Source of the DNA: Pseudomonas sp. DTU_2021_1001937_2_SI_NGA_ILE_001
GTDB lineage: Bacteria; Pseudomonadota; Gammaproteobacteria; Pseudomonadales; Pseudomonadaceae
DNA length: 64,000 bases
NCBI RefSeq assembly: GCF_032463525.1
Contig: NZ_CP135971.1
Coordinates: 4,652,501-4,716,500, forward strand
Reading direction: 5' to 3'
Below are positions 54,309-63,183 of the stretch, one piece after another. A program made the translations under genes and the position numbers. Within the stretch, counting starts at the first letter, position 1. The number at the start of each line of letters is the position of its first letter. Below the pieces are notes generated by a model. It worked only from the letters and a program-made list of their open reading frames with translations. It did no database searches and had not been told where the DNA came from.

Positions 54309-55415
54309 TCATGCGCCGCCCTGATAGCGCACGTGGAGCTGAAGGTCGGCAGGCGCGTCGATGGCGGCCAGATATTCAGCCACGCTGATCTCACCGACGC
54401 AGGGGCGGGCGCCGGGCGTCGGCTGGTAGCTGTCGGCCAGCTTGCGGGCCAGGGCCACCGAGGCACAGGCGGGAATTTCCTGCCCCTTTTCGCGTGCGGC
54501 GTTGAGTTGAATGTCGAGGCGCAGCGGCAACTGGTTGTGATCCACGCCATGCACCTCCAGGTACAGCGCGCTGCGGCCGTCACCGAAGCGTTCGCAGGCC
54601 GTGCCCATACGGTGCAGGCGGCGTGCCCAGGGCGCGGGGTCGGCGATCAGTCCCAGGCGCCGCGCCTGGGCCAGCAGGGCAGTGGCCAGGGCGCCGGGCA
54701 TCAGGCCGGGACCGGCCTTGAACACCAGGTCACGGGCGCCGTAGCGCTCGCCGAACAGGTCCATGTCCGGTACGTCGACGTTGGCCAGCCAGCGCCAGCC
54801 CAGGCCCGGCAATTGTCGACGCTGCAGACCCAGCCAGCCGTGCACCGCGTGGGGCTGGCCGCCACGGCGCTGCAGGATCGGTTGGCCGGCGTAGGCCAGT
54901 ACACCTTCCACGGTGGCCAGGCCGGGCATTTTCGCCGATGAGGAAATGCCGTGTTCGATTCGGTCGATGCGCGCAAAACGCTGGCGCTGTTCATCGAGCA
55001 AGGCCGCCGACAGGCTGGGCACCGAACTGCAGCCGCTGAGCACCGCGACGCCGGCGGCCCTGGCTGGAGCATCGAGCACATGGATGCCATTGACGAAGGT
55101 GCGGCAGTCGGCCAGGTCGCAATAGTGCACGCCCGCCTCGATGCACTGTTCGGCCACTCGGTACGACTGACCCTGGAATGGCCCGCCGGTGTGGATCACC
55201 AGATCGATGCCCAGTTGCCTCAGGGTGTCGGCAAAGCCGGCAGCGTGGGCATCGCCACACCAGGTCTGCAGGGCGAAGCGCTGCGCCAGGTTGGCCAGGC
55301 GGGCAGCGTCGCGACCGGCCGCGTACAGCTCGATGCCTTCGACAGCGGCCAGGTGGCGGCACACGATGGTGCCGAAATTGCCGTACCCGCCGATCACCAG
55401 AACGCTCAATGACAT
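54309..55415 (-). CDS. Saccharopine-dehydrogenase-like NAD(P)-binding protein
   Basis: A 368-aa protein with an N-terminal Rossmann fold (VLVIGGYGNFGTIVCRHL, 6-23) of the saccharopine dehydrogenase NADP-binding family, followed by VIHTGGPFQGQ and HYCDLAD typical of it. The C-terminal part is divergent. The substrate is not known; saccharopine itself is unlikely. Start ATG at 55415. Divergent from the mCpol gene across 223 bp. Confidence 0.84.
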   Translation of the reverse strand: MSLSVLVIGGYGNFGTIVCRHLAAVEGIELYAAGRDAARLANLAQRFALQTWCGDAHAAGFADTLRQLGIDLVIHTGGPFQGQSYRVAEQCIEAGVHYCDLADCRTFVNGIHVLDAPARAAGVAVLSGCSSVPSLSAALLDEQRQRFARIDRIEHGISSSAKMPGLATVEGVLAYAGQPILQRRGGQPHAVHGWLGLQRRQLPGLGWRWLANVDVPDMDLFGERYGARDLVFKAGPGLMPGALATALLAQARRLGLIADPAPWARRLHRMGTACERFGDGRSALYLEVHGVDHNQLPLRLDIQLNAAREKGQEIPACASVALARKLADSYQPTPGARPCVGEISVAEYLAAIDAPADLQLHVRYQGGA

Positions 55416-55638
55416 GCCCGACTCCCTGTGTGGTTCGGGCGCTATTGTGGAGAATCACGCTGGGCGCGCGCAATCGAGCGCTGCGGCCCTGCGTCAGCCG
55501 CTGAACGTAAGGTGCGTGCTCATCCAGTCAGATGTACGAGGCACTTCTATCCGTTTGGCCCCGCCTGCCGCATGCCGCGCTTCTAGACTGAACGAGACCC
55601 TCGTCAAGGACGACGAGCCAATCGGCAGGTCAGGGCGC

Positions 55639-56016
55639 ATGGCGACACATCTTTTCATCTTGGGTGATGCCGATCAGGTCCGGCACGGTATCGACAGGTT
55701 GATGCTGCAGGGGCGGCTGGTCGAGCTGAGAGAGTTGTCCGAGGCCTTGACGCAGGGTATCCATCAGCTTCTCGACGCACTGGAAACGCGCATGGGGGCC
55801 GAGGTGCTGATGGGCGGTGGTGATGACCTGCTGGTCCGGGTGCCCCAGCAGGCCTTCTCGCGTTCAGTGATGCTGGAGCTGGCGAAAAACTTCCAGTGCC
55901 ACACCGGCTGCAGCATCTCCTTCGGCGTGGGGGCCAGGCTGAGCATCGCCTACATCAACCTGCGCCGTGCCAAGGCCGAAAGGCTCGTGGTCTGCTGCCA
56001 GGGCTTGCGCATCTAA
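55639..56016 (+). CDS. Minimal CRISPR polymerase (mCpol) domain protein, orphan
   Basis: This 125-aa protein is a single palm/cyclase-type domain. The N-terminal metal motif is LGDADQV (G9-D10-A11-D12), the central motif GGGDD (59-63), followed by SISFGVG (92-98) and RRAKAE (109-114). This is the order and spacing of the small Cas10-like mCpol family, which makes cyclic oligonucleotides; catalytic acids appear intact. In known Panoptes-type systems it is paired with a two-TM effector; here the neighbours are a divergent dehydrogenase and a convergent chemoreceptor (17 bp apart), with no effector. ATG at 55639. A degenerate GGDEF is the alternative, but the domain is too short. Confidence 0.72.
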   Translation: MATHLFILGDADQVRHGIDRLMLQGRLVELRELSEALTQGIHQLLDALETRMGAEVLMGGGDDLLVRVPQQAFSRSVMLELAKNFQCHTGCSISFGVGARLSIAYINLRRAKAERLVVCCQGLRI

Positions 56017-56033
56017 GCCGCGCCCTTGGCAGG

Positions 56034-57674
56034 TCAGGTCTGGAACACCAGCAGCCCGGCCTTGAGCGCCTGCGCGTTGCTGCCCAGGGTGGTGGCCGAG
56101 TCGTGGATCTCGGTGACGCCCTGGTGGGTGTGCTGGAAGGTCTCGTGCATGCCGCCCAGGCGCCCGGTGATGTCGGTCACCGCGTGCTGGATTTCTTCAC
56201 TGCTGGCCAGGGCGCGGTCCATGGTTTCGCTGACCTGGCCCATCTGCTGCACCAGGCCGTCGATGACTTCCAGCGTGCCGTCGGAAGCGACGGCCAGGTG
56301 ACGTGACTGTTCGGCGCTGCTGCCCATGCGCTGGGCAATCTCGCGAATGCCGCCGGTGACGGCGTTGATCACCTGCTGGGCTTCGGTCAGCACGCTCTGG
56401 GTCTGGCCGGCCAGCTTGCGCACTTCGTCAGCGACCACCGCGAAGCCGCGTCCCGCTTCGCCGGCGCGGGCAGCTTCGATGGCTGCGTTGAGCGCCAGCA
56501 GGTTGGTCTGGTCGGAAATGCTGGCGATCATCTGCAGTACCTGGCCGATCTGCTCGGCCTCGCTGCTCAGGCGACCCAGGTCGCCGGCCAGTTCGATGTT
56601 CGCCGAGGTGCTGTGGCGCACGTCGCCGATCAGCCGTTGCAGCTCTTGGTGGGTACGGCTCAGTTCGTGAGTGGCGGATTCCAGGTAGCCGCGTACCGTC
56701 GCGGCGAGGTTGGATGACTGCTCGGCGGATTGGCGGATCGACTGGCCATCCTGGCTGATATCGGCCAGTTGACCACCGGCCTGCTGGATACGCTGGGCGA
56801 TGTCCTCGGCCAGCAGCAGGAAGGTACTGGCCAGGCGCTGGTTGTGATCGGCCATGCCCGAGGCGTCGCCCAGGGTCTGGCGCACGTCCTGCAGCAGTGT
56901 GGCCAGGTGGCGGCCCATGTGCCCCAGTTCATCGCCGGTGACCACTGTCACCGTGGTGGACAGGTCGCGCTTCTCGGCGATGTGGTTGAGCTGGCCGGTG
57001 AGGTGGTGGATGCCATGCACCAGCGCGCGTGCCGCCAGCCACGACAGCAGCAGGCCGACCAGGAAGGTCGCGGCACCGATCAGCAGCAGGCTGTAGAGGC
57101 TCTGGCTGATCGCCAGTTCCAGGGTGGCGAGGGTGATATCGACGCCTATCACATAGGTATTGCCGCTGGCGCTGCGCAGCGGCACGAAGATCGAGCGGAA
57201 ACTGCCATAGCTGTCGGTGTATTCGTCGAACTGTTCCCGGCCGCTGTGGGCTGCTTCCAGCACGGCCGGGCTGGCATCGGTGTAGTGCTGCAGGTGCTTG
57301 GAGTAGCTGTCGTTGGCGATGTCGCTGGCACTGGAGCCATCGGCCAGGTAATACACCTGGTCCTTGTCGTCGACCATCAGGCTGTAGGCGTACTTGAGGC
57401 TTACATCGCCGGCATATTCGCCAAGGTTGCGTACTTGTGCCAGGTACTCGCCGGGCTTGAGCCCATCGGCCTGGCGGGCGCGGTCCAGATAGTCGTTGCC
57501 CAGCACCCGGGGTACGGCGTAGGCAGCGGTGCGCAGACGGCTGTCGATCTGCGCGCGGATATCCTGGGTCTTGGCGTATTGCGCATAGCTGATGAAAGAC
57601 ACCACGCTGATGAGGTTGACCAGGGTCAGGACCAGCATCAGTTTGGTTTGCAGACGGAAATTACGCAGAGGCAT
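56034..57674 (-). CDS. Methyl-accepting chemotaxis protein with Cache-like sensor
   Basis: A 546-aa chemoreceptor with TM1 at about 10-30, a periplasmic single-Cache-like domain (about 35-180; YAYSLMVDDKDQVYYLADG), TM2 near 185-210, HAMP, and a signalling domain with tip [20 protein letters not shown]. The ATG at 57674 (MPLRNFRLQTKL) is chosen over one 96 bp upstream. Converges on the mCpol gene. Ligand unknown; Cache sensors often bind amino or organic acids. Confidence 0.92.
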   Translation of the reverse strand: MPLRNFRLQTKLMLVLTLVNLISVVSFISYAQYAKTQDIRAQIDSRLRTAAYAVPRVLGNDYLDRARQADGLKPGEYLAQVRNLGEYAGDVSLKYAYSLMVDDKDQVYYLADGSSASDIANDSYSKHLQHYTDASPAVLEAAHSGREQFDEYTDSYGSFRSIFVPLRSASGNTYVIGVDITLATLELAISQSLYSLLLIGAATFLVGLLLSWLAARALVHGIHHLTGQLNHIAEKRDLSTTVTVVTGDELGHMGRHLATLLQDVRQTLGDASGMADHNQRLASTFLLLAEDIAQRIQQAGGQLADISQDGQSIRQSAEQSSNLAATVRGYLESATHELSRTHQELQRLIGDVRHSTSANIELAGDLGRLSSEAEQIGQVLQMIASISDQTNLLALNAAIEAARAGEAGRGFAVVADEVRKLAGQTQSVLTEAQQVINAVTGGIREIAQRMGSSAEQSRHLAVASDGTLEVIDGLVQQMGQVSETMDRALASSEEIQHAVTDITGRLGGMHETFQHTHQGVTEIHDSATTLGSNAQALKAGLLVFQT

Positions 57675-57797
57675 GGCGCAGATTCCAACAGGGGCCCATC
57701 GCGGGCTGAACTTTTCAGGCGTTGAGTTGTATTGCCTGACTATTGGAAAGCGTTGATGGCTATTTGCCAATCTTTTTTTGCGTTCAAATCCAGGGGC

Positions 57798-58127
57798 TTA
57801 TTCAGAGACGGATCGGTCAGATTCGTCCAGACGCCGGCGCTTGGTCGCCAGTGCCTGTTCCAGGGAAATGTTCGCGCACTCTACGAATAGGCGAGCCAGA
57901 GCCTTCAGCGCCCGTTCATGGGCTTCGCTGTTCGACGCCTGAAGTGAGGCAAGGGGGATGTGCGTGGGAAAGGTCTGTGCAACATGCTGGTGCAGCATGT
58001 GGATGATTTCGGTGCGCAGGCAAGGCTCGCTTTCCCGCCCGCTAACACGCTTTGCGAAGTCTTCTATGGCCGCTTGAAGTGAAGAAAAGTTGCCGGCTTC
58101 GCTCTGATTAATTTCCTTTGAAATCAT
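57798..58127 (-). CDS. Small hypothetical protein
   Basis: A 109-aa hydrophilic, helical protein without recognised motifs. Start ATG at 58127. It is divergent from an XRE regulator across 129 bp carrying direct repeats, which suggests control by that regulator. Toxin or other role cannot be claimed from sequence. Confidence 0.65.
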   Translation of the reverse strand: MISKEINQSEAGNFSSLQAAIEDFAKRVSGRESEPCLRTEIIHMLHQHVAQTFPTHIPLASLQASNSEAHERALKALARLFVECANISLEQALATKRRRLDESDRSVSE

Positions 58128-58189
58128 GAGCTGGTTGCTCCCTGCGGTATCCCGTTATTGAACTTGGGAAATAAATCCTTGTGCATGCA

Positions 58190-58216
58190 TGCTATAGCGT
58201 GTAGTGCTATGGCGTG
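58190..58216. promoter_or_regulatory. Direct-repeat operator candidate of the XRE regulator
   Basis: TGCTATAGCGTG (58190-58201) and TGCTATGGCGTG (58205-58216), 11 of 12 identical, 15 bp apart, in the region shared by the XRE gene and the divergent hypothetical gene. Likely autoregulatory site. Confidence 0.55.
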
Positions 58217-58256
58217 CATTCAAGCGAAAACCCTTTCTTTTGTAAAGGGTGGCGCT

Positions 58257-58544
58257 ATGAAGCTGAGCAAGGCTATTGGTGCCGCACTGAAAGAGATCAG
58301 GGAAGCCAAGGGACTGACCCAGGAAGACTTCGTTGGTGTCAGTGGTAGAACCTATCTTTCCGAGATCGAGCGGGGGTTGAAGAGCCCAACCCTGGAGAAG
58401 CTCGATCAGCTGGCCACCCGGATGGGCATCCATCCGCTTGAGCTGCTGTTGATCTGCTATGCGAAGCACCAAGGTTTGAGTCGGGAACAAATCGTGGGCT
58501 TGCTGGGGACCATGGGACTTGCTGCGGCCGATGAAAAAAGTTGA
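58257..58544 (+). CDS. XRE-family HTH transcriptional regulator
   Basis: A 95-aa protein with a Cro/C1-type HTH at about 8-62 (LKEIREAKGLTQEDFVGVSG; TYLSEIERGLKSPTLEKLDQ) and a short C-terminal helix pair. The ATG at 58257 is preceded by AAAGGGTGG. Divergent from a small hypothetical gene with direct repeats between; probably represses both. Resembles small regulators of restriction-type or cell-density circuits, but no partner enzyme is present. Confidence 0.85.
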   Translation: MKLSKAIGAALKEIREAKGLTQEDFVGVSGRTYLSEIERGLKSPTLEKLDQLATRMGIHPLELLLICYAKHQGLSREQIVGLLGTMGLAAADEKS

Positions 58545-58783
58545 ACAACGAAAGTTCGTGGGCGTTAGTTGCCACGACGGGCGTTCGCCCAACTATCGAT
58601 TCTTTTTTCTGGTGGGCCGAGTTCTTTTGGAAAACCACCCCATGAAGTGATTTATGCCGCGCGCCGCAAGTTGTTGCGGGGCGGTCGGGAATAATCATCC
58701 GCCGGGTCGCAGGCGCGACGACGGGGCGGTATGGGGCAGCGTCGGCACACGACGCCCCCCAGTGGGATGCCCGGCGGCCAGGC

Positions 58784-59038
58784 TCAGAGTTGCAGAGGCG
58801 GCGGCAGTTCGTTTTCGCTGATATTCAGCGGCAGGCGGTCGAGCAATTGATCCACCACGCCCTGGGCCTGCACGATCAGGTGCGAGGAGGCCATCGCCAG
58901 GTCACGAGCCGTGCCGTGCAGGTTGTCGCCGCACTCGTAAACGGTGGCGTTGGCGCAGCGCAGCAGGTCGCAGACCTGGGCCAGCTGGGACTCGAAGGTG
59001 GTGGGCAGGGGAGGGTCGGGGACGAGTTTTCTGATCAT
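58784..59038 (-). CDS. DUF6124 family protein
   Basis: An 84-aa protein of the Pseudomonas DUF6124 group, starting MIRKLVPDPPLPT. The family pattern is seen in VCDLLRCANATVYECGDNL and DLAMASSHLIVQAQGVVDQL. The ATG at 59038 has GGAG at good spacing. Function unknown. Its upstream region carries the repeated structured segment described separately. Confidence 0.8.
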   Translation of the reverse strand: MIRKLVPDPPLPTTFESQLAQVCDLLRCANATVYECGDNLHGTARDLAMASSHLIVQAQGVVDQLLDRLPLNISENELPPPLQL

Positions 59039-59489
59039 GGTGCTACTCCAGTCATTGATGAAGACCGGCACCATGCGCTGCTAAACGAAGGGTGGCGGCC
59101 GTGCGAGGGTTAGCAGACTGGAGACTGGCATCCAGCGCACCCTAAGGTGCCCCGCGCACAGCCACCATAAATGCCAGGCGAAAAAAATCGCCTTATCCAA
59201 GGTGGCGTTGCGCGCCAATCGTCTCAGGCTGCTAAACCCGGTCGCTGAATCTGCAGCGACGGCAGGCAGCCTAGTAACCCGAATCGACAGGCGCAAGCGG
59301 CCGAGATTCTCTCGGAAAAGTCGCTCAAGAGAAAGGGAGGCGTCCTGCAATCATTTCCCACGGCTGGCGCTGCGGTGTTCGTCGCAGGCGCATGGCGCCA
59401 CGGCAGGGCGCCGCAAGGGTGAGAGCGAGCAGGCTCGCTCCCCTGGTCGTTTGGCAGACGCTGAGTCGACGCTGGCGGGCGCTGGCCTT
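59039..59489. other. 451-bp region with structured repeats upstream of DUF6124 gene
   Basis: No convincing gene. It contains a perfect hairpin GTCGCTG-AATCTG-CAGCGAC (59241-59260) bracketed by GGCTGCTAAACCC and GGCAGCCTAGTAACCC, plus more GCTGCTAA/TTAGCAG motifs at about 59078-59120. Similar blocks recur upstream of DUF6124/DUF3077 genes in pseudomonads, as far as I recall. A short REP-like inverted repeat AGCGAGCAGGCTCGCT lies at 59424-59439. Confidence 0.5.
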
Positions 59490-59852
59490 TCAGGGGACCG
59501 TGAGTGTGATCAGGTAGTTGCCGCGGGTCACAGGCTCGCCCTTGTCGCTGACCAGTGCGTAGTGCTGACTGTATTGGCGGCCCTGCGTGTCACTGGCGAT
59601 CAGTTTGACCTTTACCGATGGGGCGTTCAGGGCGGCGACATCCATCTGCTGCACATGGATGTCCGGCGGGCGGACCTGTGTCGGGCAGCCGTCCAGGCGC
59701 CAGCCGACGGCCGAGGACGACGCCGAGCACGATGCCTCGACGACGCTGCCGCTGAAGCGGAGCGCGCCTTGGCCGACAGGGGGAGCGGCCAGGCACACCG
59801 AGGCGAGGCTGGTAAAGGTGGCGAGGCCGAGTCCGAATAGGGTCCATTTCAT
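59490..59852 (-). CDS. Secreted protein resembling a fimbrial subunit
   Basis: A 120-aa protein with signal peptide (about 1-22, after CLA). The mature start GALRFSGSVVEASCSA recalls the N-terminus of type 1 pilins, with Cys pair C42/C55 placed like the pilin disulfide. No chaperone or usher gene is nearby and the protein is shorter than major pilins (about 160-180 aa), so it is an orphan fimbrial-like protein. Start ATG at 59852. Confidence 0.7.
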   Translation of the reverse strand: MKWTLFGLGLATFTSLASVCLAAPPVGQGALRFSGSVVEASCSASSSAVGWRLDGCPTQVRPPDIHVQQMDVAALNAPSVKVKLIASDTQGRQYSQHYALVSDKGEPVTRGNYLITLTVP

Positions 59853-60032
59853 ATGGCTGACTCCTGAAAAAGATCACTCTCCTGGGTATCGGCTCGCCGG
59901 GTGATTATCTGAAACGCAACGGGTGCTGGCCGACGGGCTTTTAACCCGGCAGGCTCGTCTGTCGCCTTTCCAGGCCATTACTGTCTGCTTGGCTCGCGCA
60001 GGCCGGCCTGGGGCAGTGCTGAGCATCAGGCC

Positions 60033-60060
60033 CAATACAGTTCGCTCAGGCGCTATGTGG
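60033..60060. repeat. Solo terminus of the REP-doublet element (copy J)
   Basis: CAATACAGTTCGCTCAGGCGC matches the left terminus of the element family; no arms follow. A remnant just before the stop of the SDR gene. Confidence 0.5.
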
Positions 60061-60061
60061 C

Positions 60062-60796
60062 TCAGTGTGGGCTGGCTGTAGGCCGCACGATGATTTCGCT
60101 GACATCGACGTCGGCTGGCTGCTCGATGGCGTAGACCAGCGCCCTGGCGATGGCATCGGCACCTATGGCGATGCGGCGGAAGGCTTTCATTTCTTCGCGG
60201 CCGGCTTCATCGGAAATCGAGTCGGCCAGCTCGGATTCGGTCACCCCTGGGCTGACCACCGTGACGCGGATCGTGTCGCTCTCCTGGCGCAAGCCGTCGG
60301 AAATGGCGCGTACCGCGTACTTGGTGGCGCAGTACACCGCCGCTGTCGGCGACACGGCATGCGCACCGATCGAGGCGATGTTGATCACCTGGCCATGCCC
60401 CTGTGCCTGCATGCCTGGCAGCACGGCGGCGATGCCATGCAGCACACCGCGCACGTTGACGTCGAGCATGCGGTTCCATTCATCGACCTTCAACGAGGCC
60501 AGTGGCGACAGGGGCATCACCCCGGCGTTGTTGATGATCACGTCCACCTGGCCATGCTGGTCCTTGGCCAGGGCCACGAACGCCTGCATCGAGGCCAGGT
60601 CGGTGACGTCCAGCGCACAGGCGCTGGCCGAGCCACCGGCGCTGCGGATCTCGGCCACCAGGCGCTGCAGACGATCGGTGCGGCGTGCGCCGAGCACGAC
60701 ATGTGCGCCGCGCGCTGCGATCAGCCGGGCAGCCGCTTCCCCGATGCCGCTGCTTGCGCCGGTGATCAATACGACTTTATTTTCGATGTTCGACAT
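60062..60796 (-). CDS. Short-chain dehydrogenase/reductase
   Basis: A 244-aa classical SDR with cofactor motif ITGASSGIGEA (11-21), NNAG (89-92), and catalytic Ser142, Tyr155 and Lys159 (YCATK). Arg38-Arg39 after beta-2 suggests NADP(H). It is divergent from an AraC-type regulator (270 bp), a common pairing in which the regulator controls the reductase in response to an aldehyde or ketone. Substrate unknown. Confidence 0.88.
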   Translation of the reverse strand: MSNIENKVVLITGASSGIGEAAARLIAARGAHVVLGARRTDRLQRLVAEIRSAGGSASACALDVTDLASMQAFVALAKDQHGQVDVIINNAGVMPLSPLASLKVDEWNRMLDVNVRGVLHGIAAVLPGMQAQGHGQVINIASIGAHAVSPTAAVYCATKYAVRAISDGLRQESDTIRVTVVSPGVTESELADSISDEAGREEMKAFRRIAIGADAIARALVYAIEQPADVDVSEIIVRPTASPH

Positions 60797-61066
60797 GTCC
60801 GTTTCTCCTGCTTGAGCATTGAGGTTCAGCGACGCCCAGCGGTCTGGGGCGCTGCTGTCGGGTACGTCGAAAGGTTAAGGGCAGCGGGCGGGCTCTCGCG
60901 TGCCAAAACCTGCGCAACACTTGCCTATTCGTGTCTGGGGGCCGTGTAGGGCAGCCGGGCTGGTGTAGCATCGGGACTGGTTGCCATACCGATCAATGAG
61001 TCGCTCACGGGCTCTGCTGGCGCAAGCTTGCTCGCGACCAGATCGAGCCCGCAGGAGAGCCTTGAA

Positions 61067-61981
61067 ATGCAGCAAGACGATAGCTTCCTCCAGCAGACCA
61101 CTGCCCTGTACCGGGCCGAGCTGGTGCGTGCCCTGACCCGACGCTTCACCGCGCCGGGCACCTACGAGACCGCCATCGCGCCCCTGCATGTCATCCGCTG
61201 CGATGCGCCTTCGCCGATCATCCACACCGTGCACAAGCCGGCGCTGTGCCTGATCGTGCAAGGCCTGAAGGAAGTGGGCCTGGGAGACGAGCACTACCAC
61301 TACGACCCGCTCACCTATCTGGTGGTGTCGGTGACCCTGCCGGTCTCCGGGCGGGTGCTGGAGGCCAGCCCCGAAGCGCCGTACCTGTGTATTCGCCTGG
61401 ATTTCGAACCCGCCGAGATCGCCCAGGTGATCGCCGATACGCCGCCGGCGGCGGTGCCGGACGAGCCTGAGCGGGGGCTGTTTCTGGAACGGATCGATGT
61501 GTCGCTGCTGGAAACCATGGTGCGCCTGGTGCGCCTGCTGGATAGCCCACGCGACATCGGCATGCTGGCGCCCCTGGCGCTGCGTGAGCTGCACTACCGC
61601 CTGCTGCGCGGCGTGCATGGACGCCGCCTGTACGAGCTGGCCCTGGGTGACTCGCAAAGCCGCAGGGTGACGCGAGCCATCGACTGGTTGAACAGGCACT
61701 ACACCCAACCGCTGCGCATCGAGGAACTGGCCCGGGTCGCCAACCTTGGCAGTTCTACCCTGCATCATCATTTCAAGGCGGTCACTGCCATGAGCCCGTT
61801 GCAGTACCAGAAACAGCTGCGCCTGCAGGAGGCCCGGCGCCTGCTGCTGGCGGAAGGATTGGACGTGGCCAGCGCCTGCTACCGGGTAGGCTACGAGAGC
61901 CCGTCGCAGTTCAGTCGTGAGTACAGTCGGCAGTTCGGCTGCCCGCCCTCCAGGGATATCGGTCGGGTTTCGCGGGCCTGA
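61067..61981 (+). CDS. AraC-family regulator (AraC_N type)
   Basis: A 304-aa regulator with the AraC_N-type effector domain (about 25-180; HTVHKPALCLIVQGLKEV) and a C-terminal double-HTH (about 205-295; IEELARVANLGSSTLHHHFK and VASACYRVGYESPSQFSREY). The ATG at 61067 has AGGAG ten bases upstream. Divergent from the SDR gene, its probable target. Confidence 0.9.
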   Translation: MQQDDSFLQQTTALYRAELVRALTRRFTAPGTYETAIAPLHVIRCDAPSPIIHTVHKPALCLIVQGLKEVGLGDEHYHYDPLTYLVVSVTLPVSGRVLEASPEAPYLCIRLDFEPAEIAQVIADTPPAAVPDEPERGLFLERIDVSLLETMVRLVRLLDSPRDIGMLAPLALRELHYRLLRGVHGRRLYELALGDSQSRRVTRAIDWLNRHYTQPLRIEELARVANLGSSTLHHHFKAVTAMSPLQYQKQLRLQEARRLLLAEGLDVASACYRVGYESPSQFSREYSRQFGCPPSRDIGRVSRA

Positions 61982-61982
61982 A

Positions 61983-62022
61983 AAACCACAAACCCCCTTG
62001 TCGCCAGGCGAGCAAGGGGGTT
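61983..62022 (-). terminator. Rho-independent terminator after ychF
   Basis: AACCCCCTTG (61991-62000) pairs with CAAGGGGGTT (62013-62022). On the minus strand the stem is followed by TTTGTGGTTTTT, so it ends ychF transcription; it may also act weakly for the AraC gene from the other side. Confidence 0.8.
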
Positions 62023-62062
62023 GTCGATTGCGCTCAGGCAGCGTGGCGAACCACGCCAGCCG

Positions 62063-63163
62063 TCAGACGTTGAAGCGGAAGTGCAGCACGTCACCGTCCT
62101 TGACGATGTAGTCCTTGCCTTCCAGACGCCATTTGCCGGCTTCCTTGGCGCCGGCTTCACCCTTGTACTGGATGAAGTCGTCATAGGCCACGCACTCGGC
62201 GCGGATGAAGCCTTTCTCGAAGTCGGTGTGGATCACGCCAGCGGCCTGTGGCGCGGTGGCGCCGACACGTACGGTCCAGGCGCGCACTTCTTCGACACCG
62301 GCGGTGAAGTAGGTCTGCAGGTTGAGCAGTTCGTAACCGGCGCGGATCACGCGGTTCAGGCCCGGCTCTTCCAGGCCCAGGGCCTCGAGGAATTCGTCCT
62401 TCTCCTCGCCGTCGTCCAGCTCGGCGATCTCGGCTTCGATCTTGTTGCACACGGCAACCACCACGGCGCCTTCTTCTTCGGCGATGGCCTTGACCACATC
62501 CAGGTACGGGTTGTTGTCGACACCGTCTTCGGCAACGTTGGCGATGTACATCACCGGCTTGCTGGTCAGCAGGTGGAAGCCGCGGATGACGGCCTTCTCT
62601 TCGGCGCTCATGTTCTTCATCAGGCTGCGCGCGGGCTTGCCTTCGGTGAAGTGGGCGATCAGCTGTTCCAGCAGGGCTTTCTGTGCCACGGCGTCCTTGT
62701 CACCGCCCTTGGCGTTGCGCGCGACCTTCTGCACCTGCTTCTCGCAGCTGTCGAGGTCGGCGAAGATCAGTTCCAGGTCGATGATCTCGATGTCGCGCTT
62801 GGGGTCGACGCTGTTGGCGACGTGAATCACGTTCTCGTCTTCGAAGCAGCGCACCACGTGGGCGATGGCGTCGGTCTCACGGATGTTGGCCAGGAACTTG
62901 TTGCCCAGGCCTTCGCCTTTCGACGCACCGGCTACCAGGCCGGCGATGTCGACGAATTCCATGGTGGTGGGCAGGATGCGCTTGGGATTGACGATCGCAG
63001 CCAGGGCCGCGAGGCGCGCGTCGGGCATCGGCACGATACCGCTGTTCGGCTCGATGGTGCAGAAGGGAAAGTTTTCTGCCGCGATACCGGATTTGGTCAG
63101 CGCGTTGAACAGGGTGGACTTGCCGACGTTAGGCAGGCCGACGATGCCGCAGTTGAATCCCAT
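62063..63163 (-). CDS. ychF: Redox-regulated ATPase/GTPase YchF
   Basis: A 366-aa Obg-family P-loop protein that binds ATP in place of GTP and associates with ribosomes. It has the P-loop [12 protein letters not shown]3 DIAGLV, and the diagnostic G4 change NVAE (in YIANVAEDG) in place of NKxD, followed by a coiled coil and a C-terminal TGS domain. The start is [16 protein letters not shown] at 63163. It follows pth by 20 bp in the usual rplY-pth-ychF order. Confidence 0.97.
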   Translation of the reverse strand: MGFNCGIVGLPNVGKSTLFNALTKSGIAAENFPFCTIEPNSGIVPMPDARLAALAAIVNPKRILPTTMEFVDIAGLVAGASKGEGLGNKFLANIRETDAIAHVVRCFEDENVIHVANSVDPKRDIEIIDLELIFADLDSCEKQVQKVARNAKGGDKDAVAQKALLEQLIAHFTEGKPARSLMKNMSAEEKAVIRGFHLLTSKPVMYIANVAEDGVDNNPYLDVVKAIAEEEGAVVVAVCNKIEAEIAELDDGEEKDEFLEALGLEEPGLNRVIRAGYELLNLQTYFTAGVEEVRAWTVRVGATAPQAAGVIHTDFEKGFIRAECVAYDDFIQYKGEAGAKEAGKWRLEGKDYIVKDGDVLHFRFNV

Positions 63164-63183
63164 GGTGTTCCCCTCAAGTCGTG

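Noticed and set aside
55639..57674. A complete Panoptes-type defence operon
   Set aside because: The mCpol gene is present, but the adjacent minus-strand gene is a chemoreceptor with HAMP and a signalling hairpin, not a two-TM beta effector.
59202..59840. A 212-codon plus-strand frame across the structured block and opposite the fimbrial-like gene
   Set aside because: Arg/Ala/Ser-rich translation; its first part reads through repeated intergenic structure and the rest is antisense to a gene with a signal peptide.
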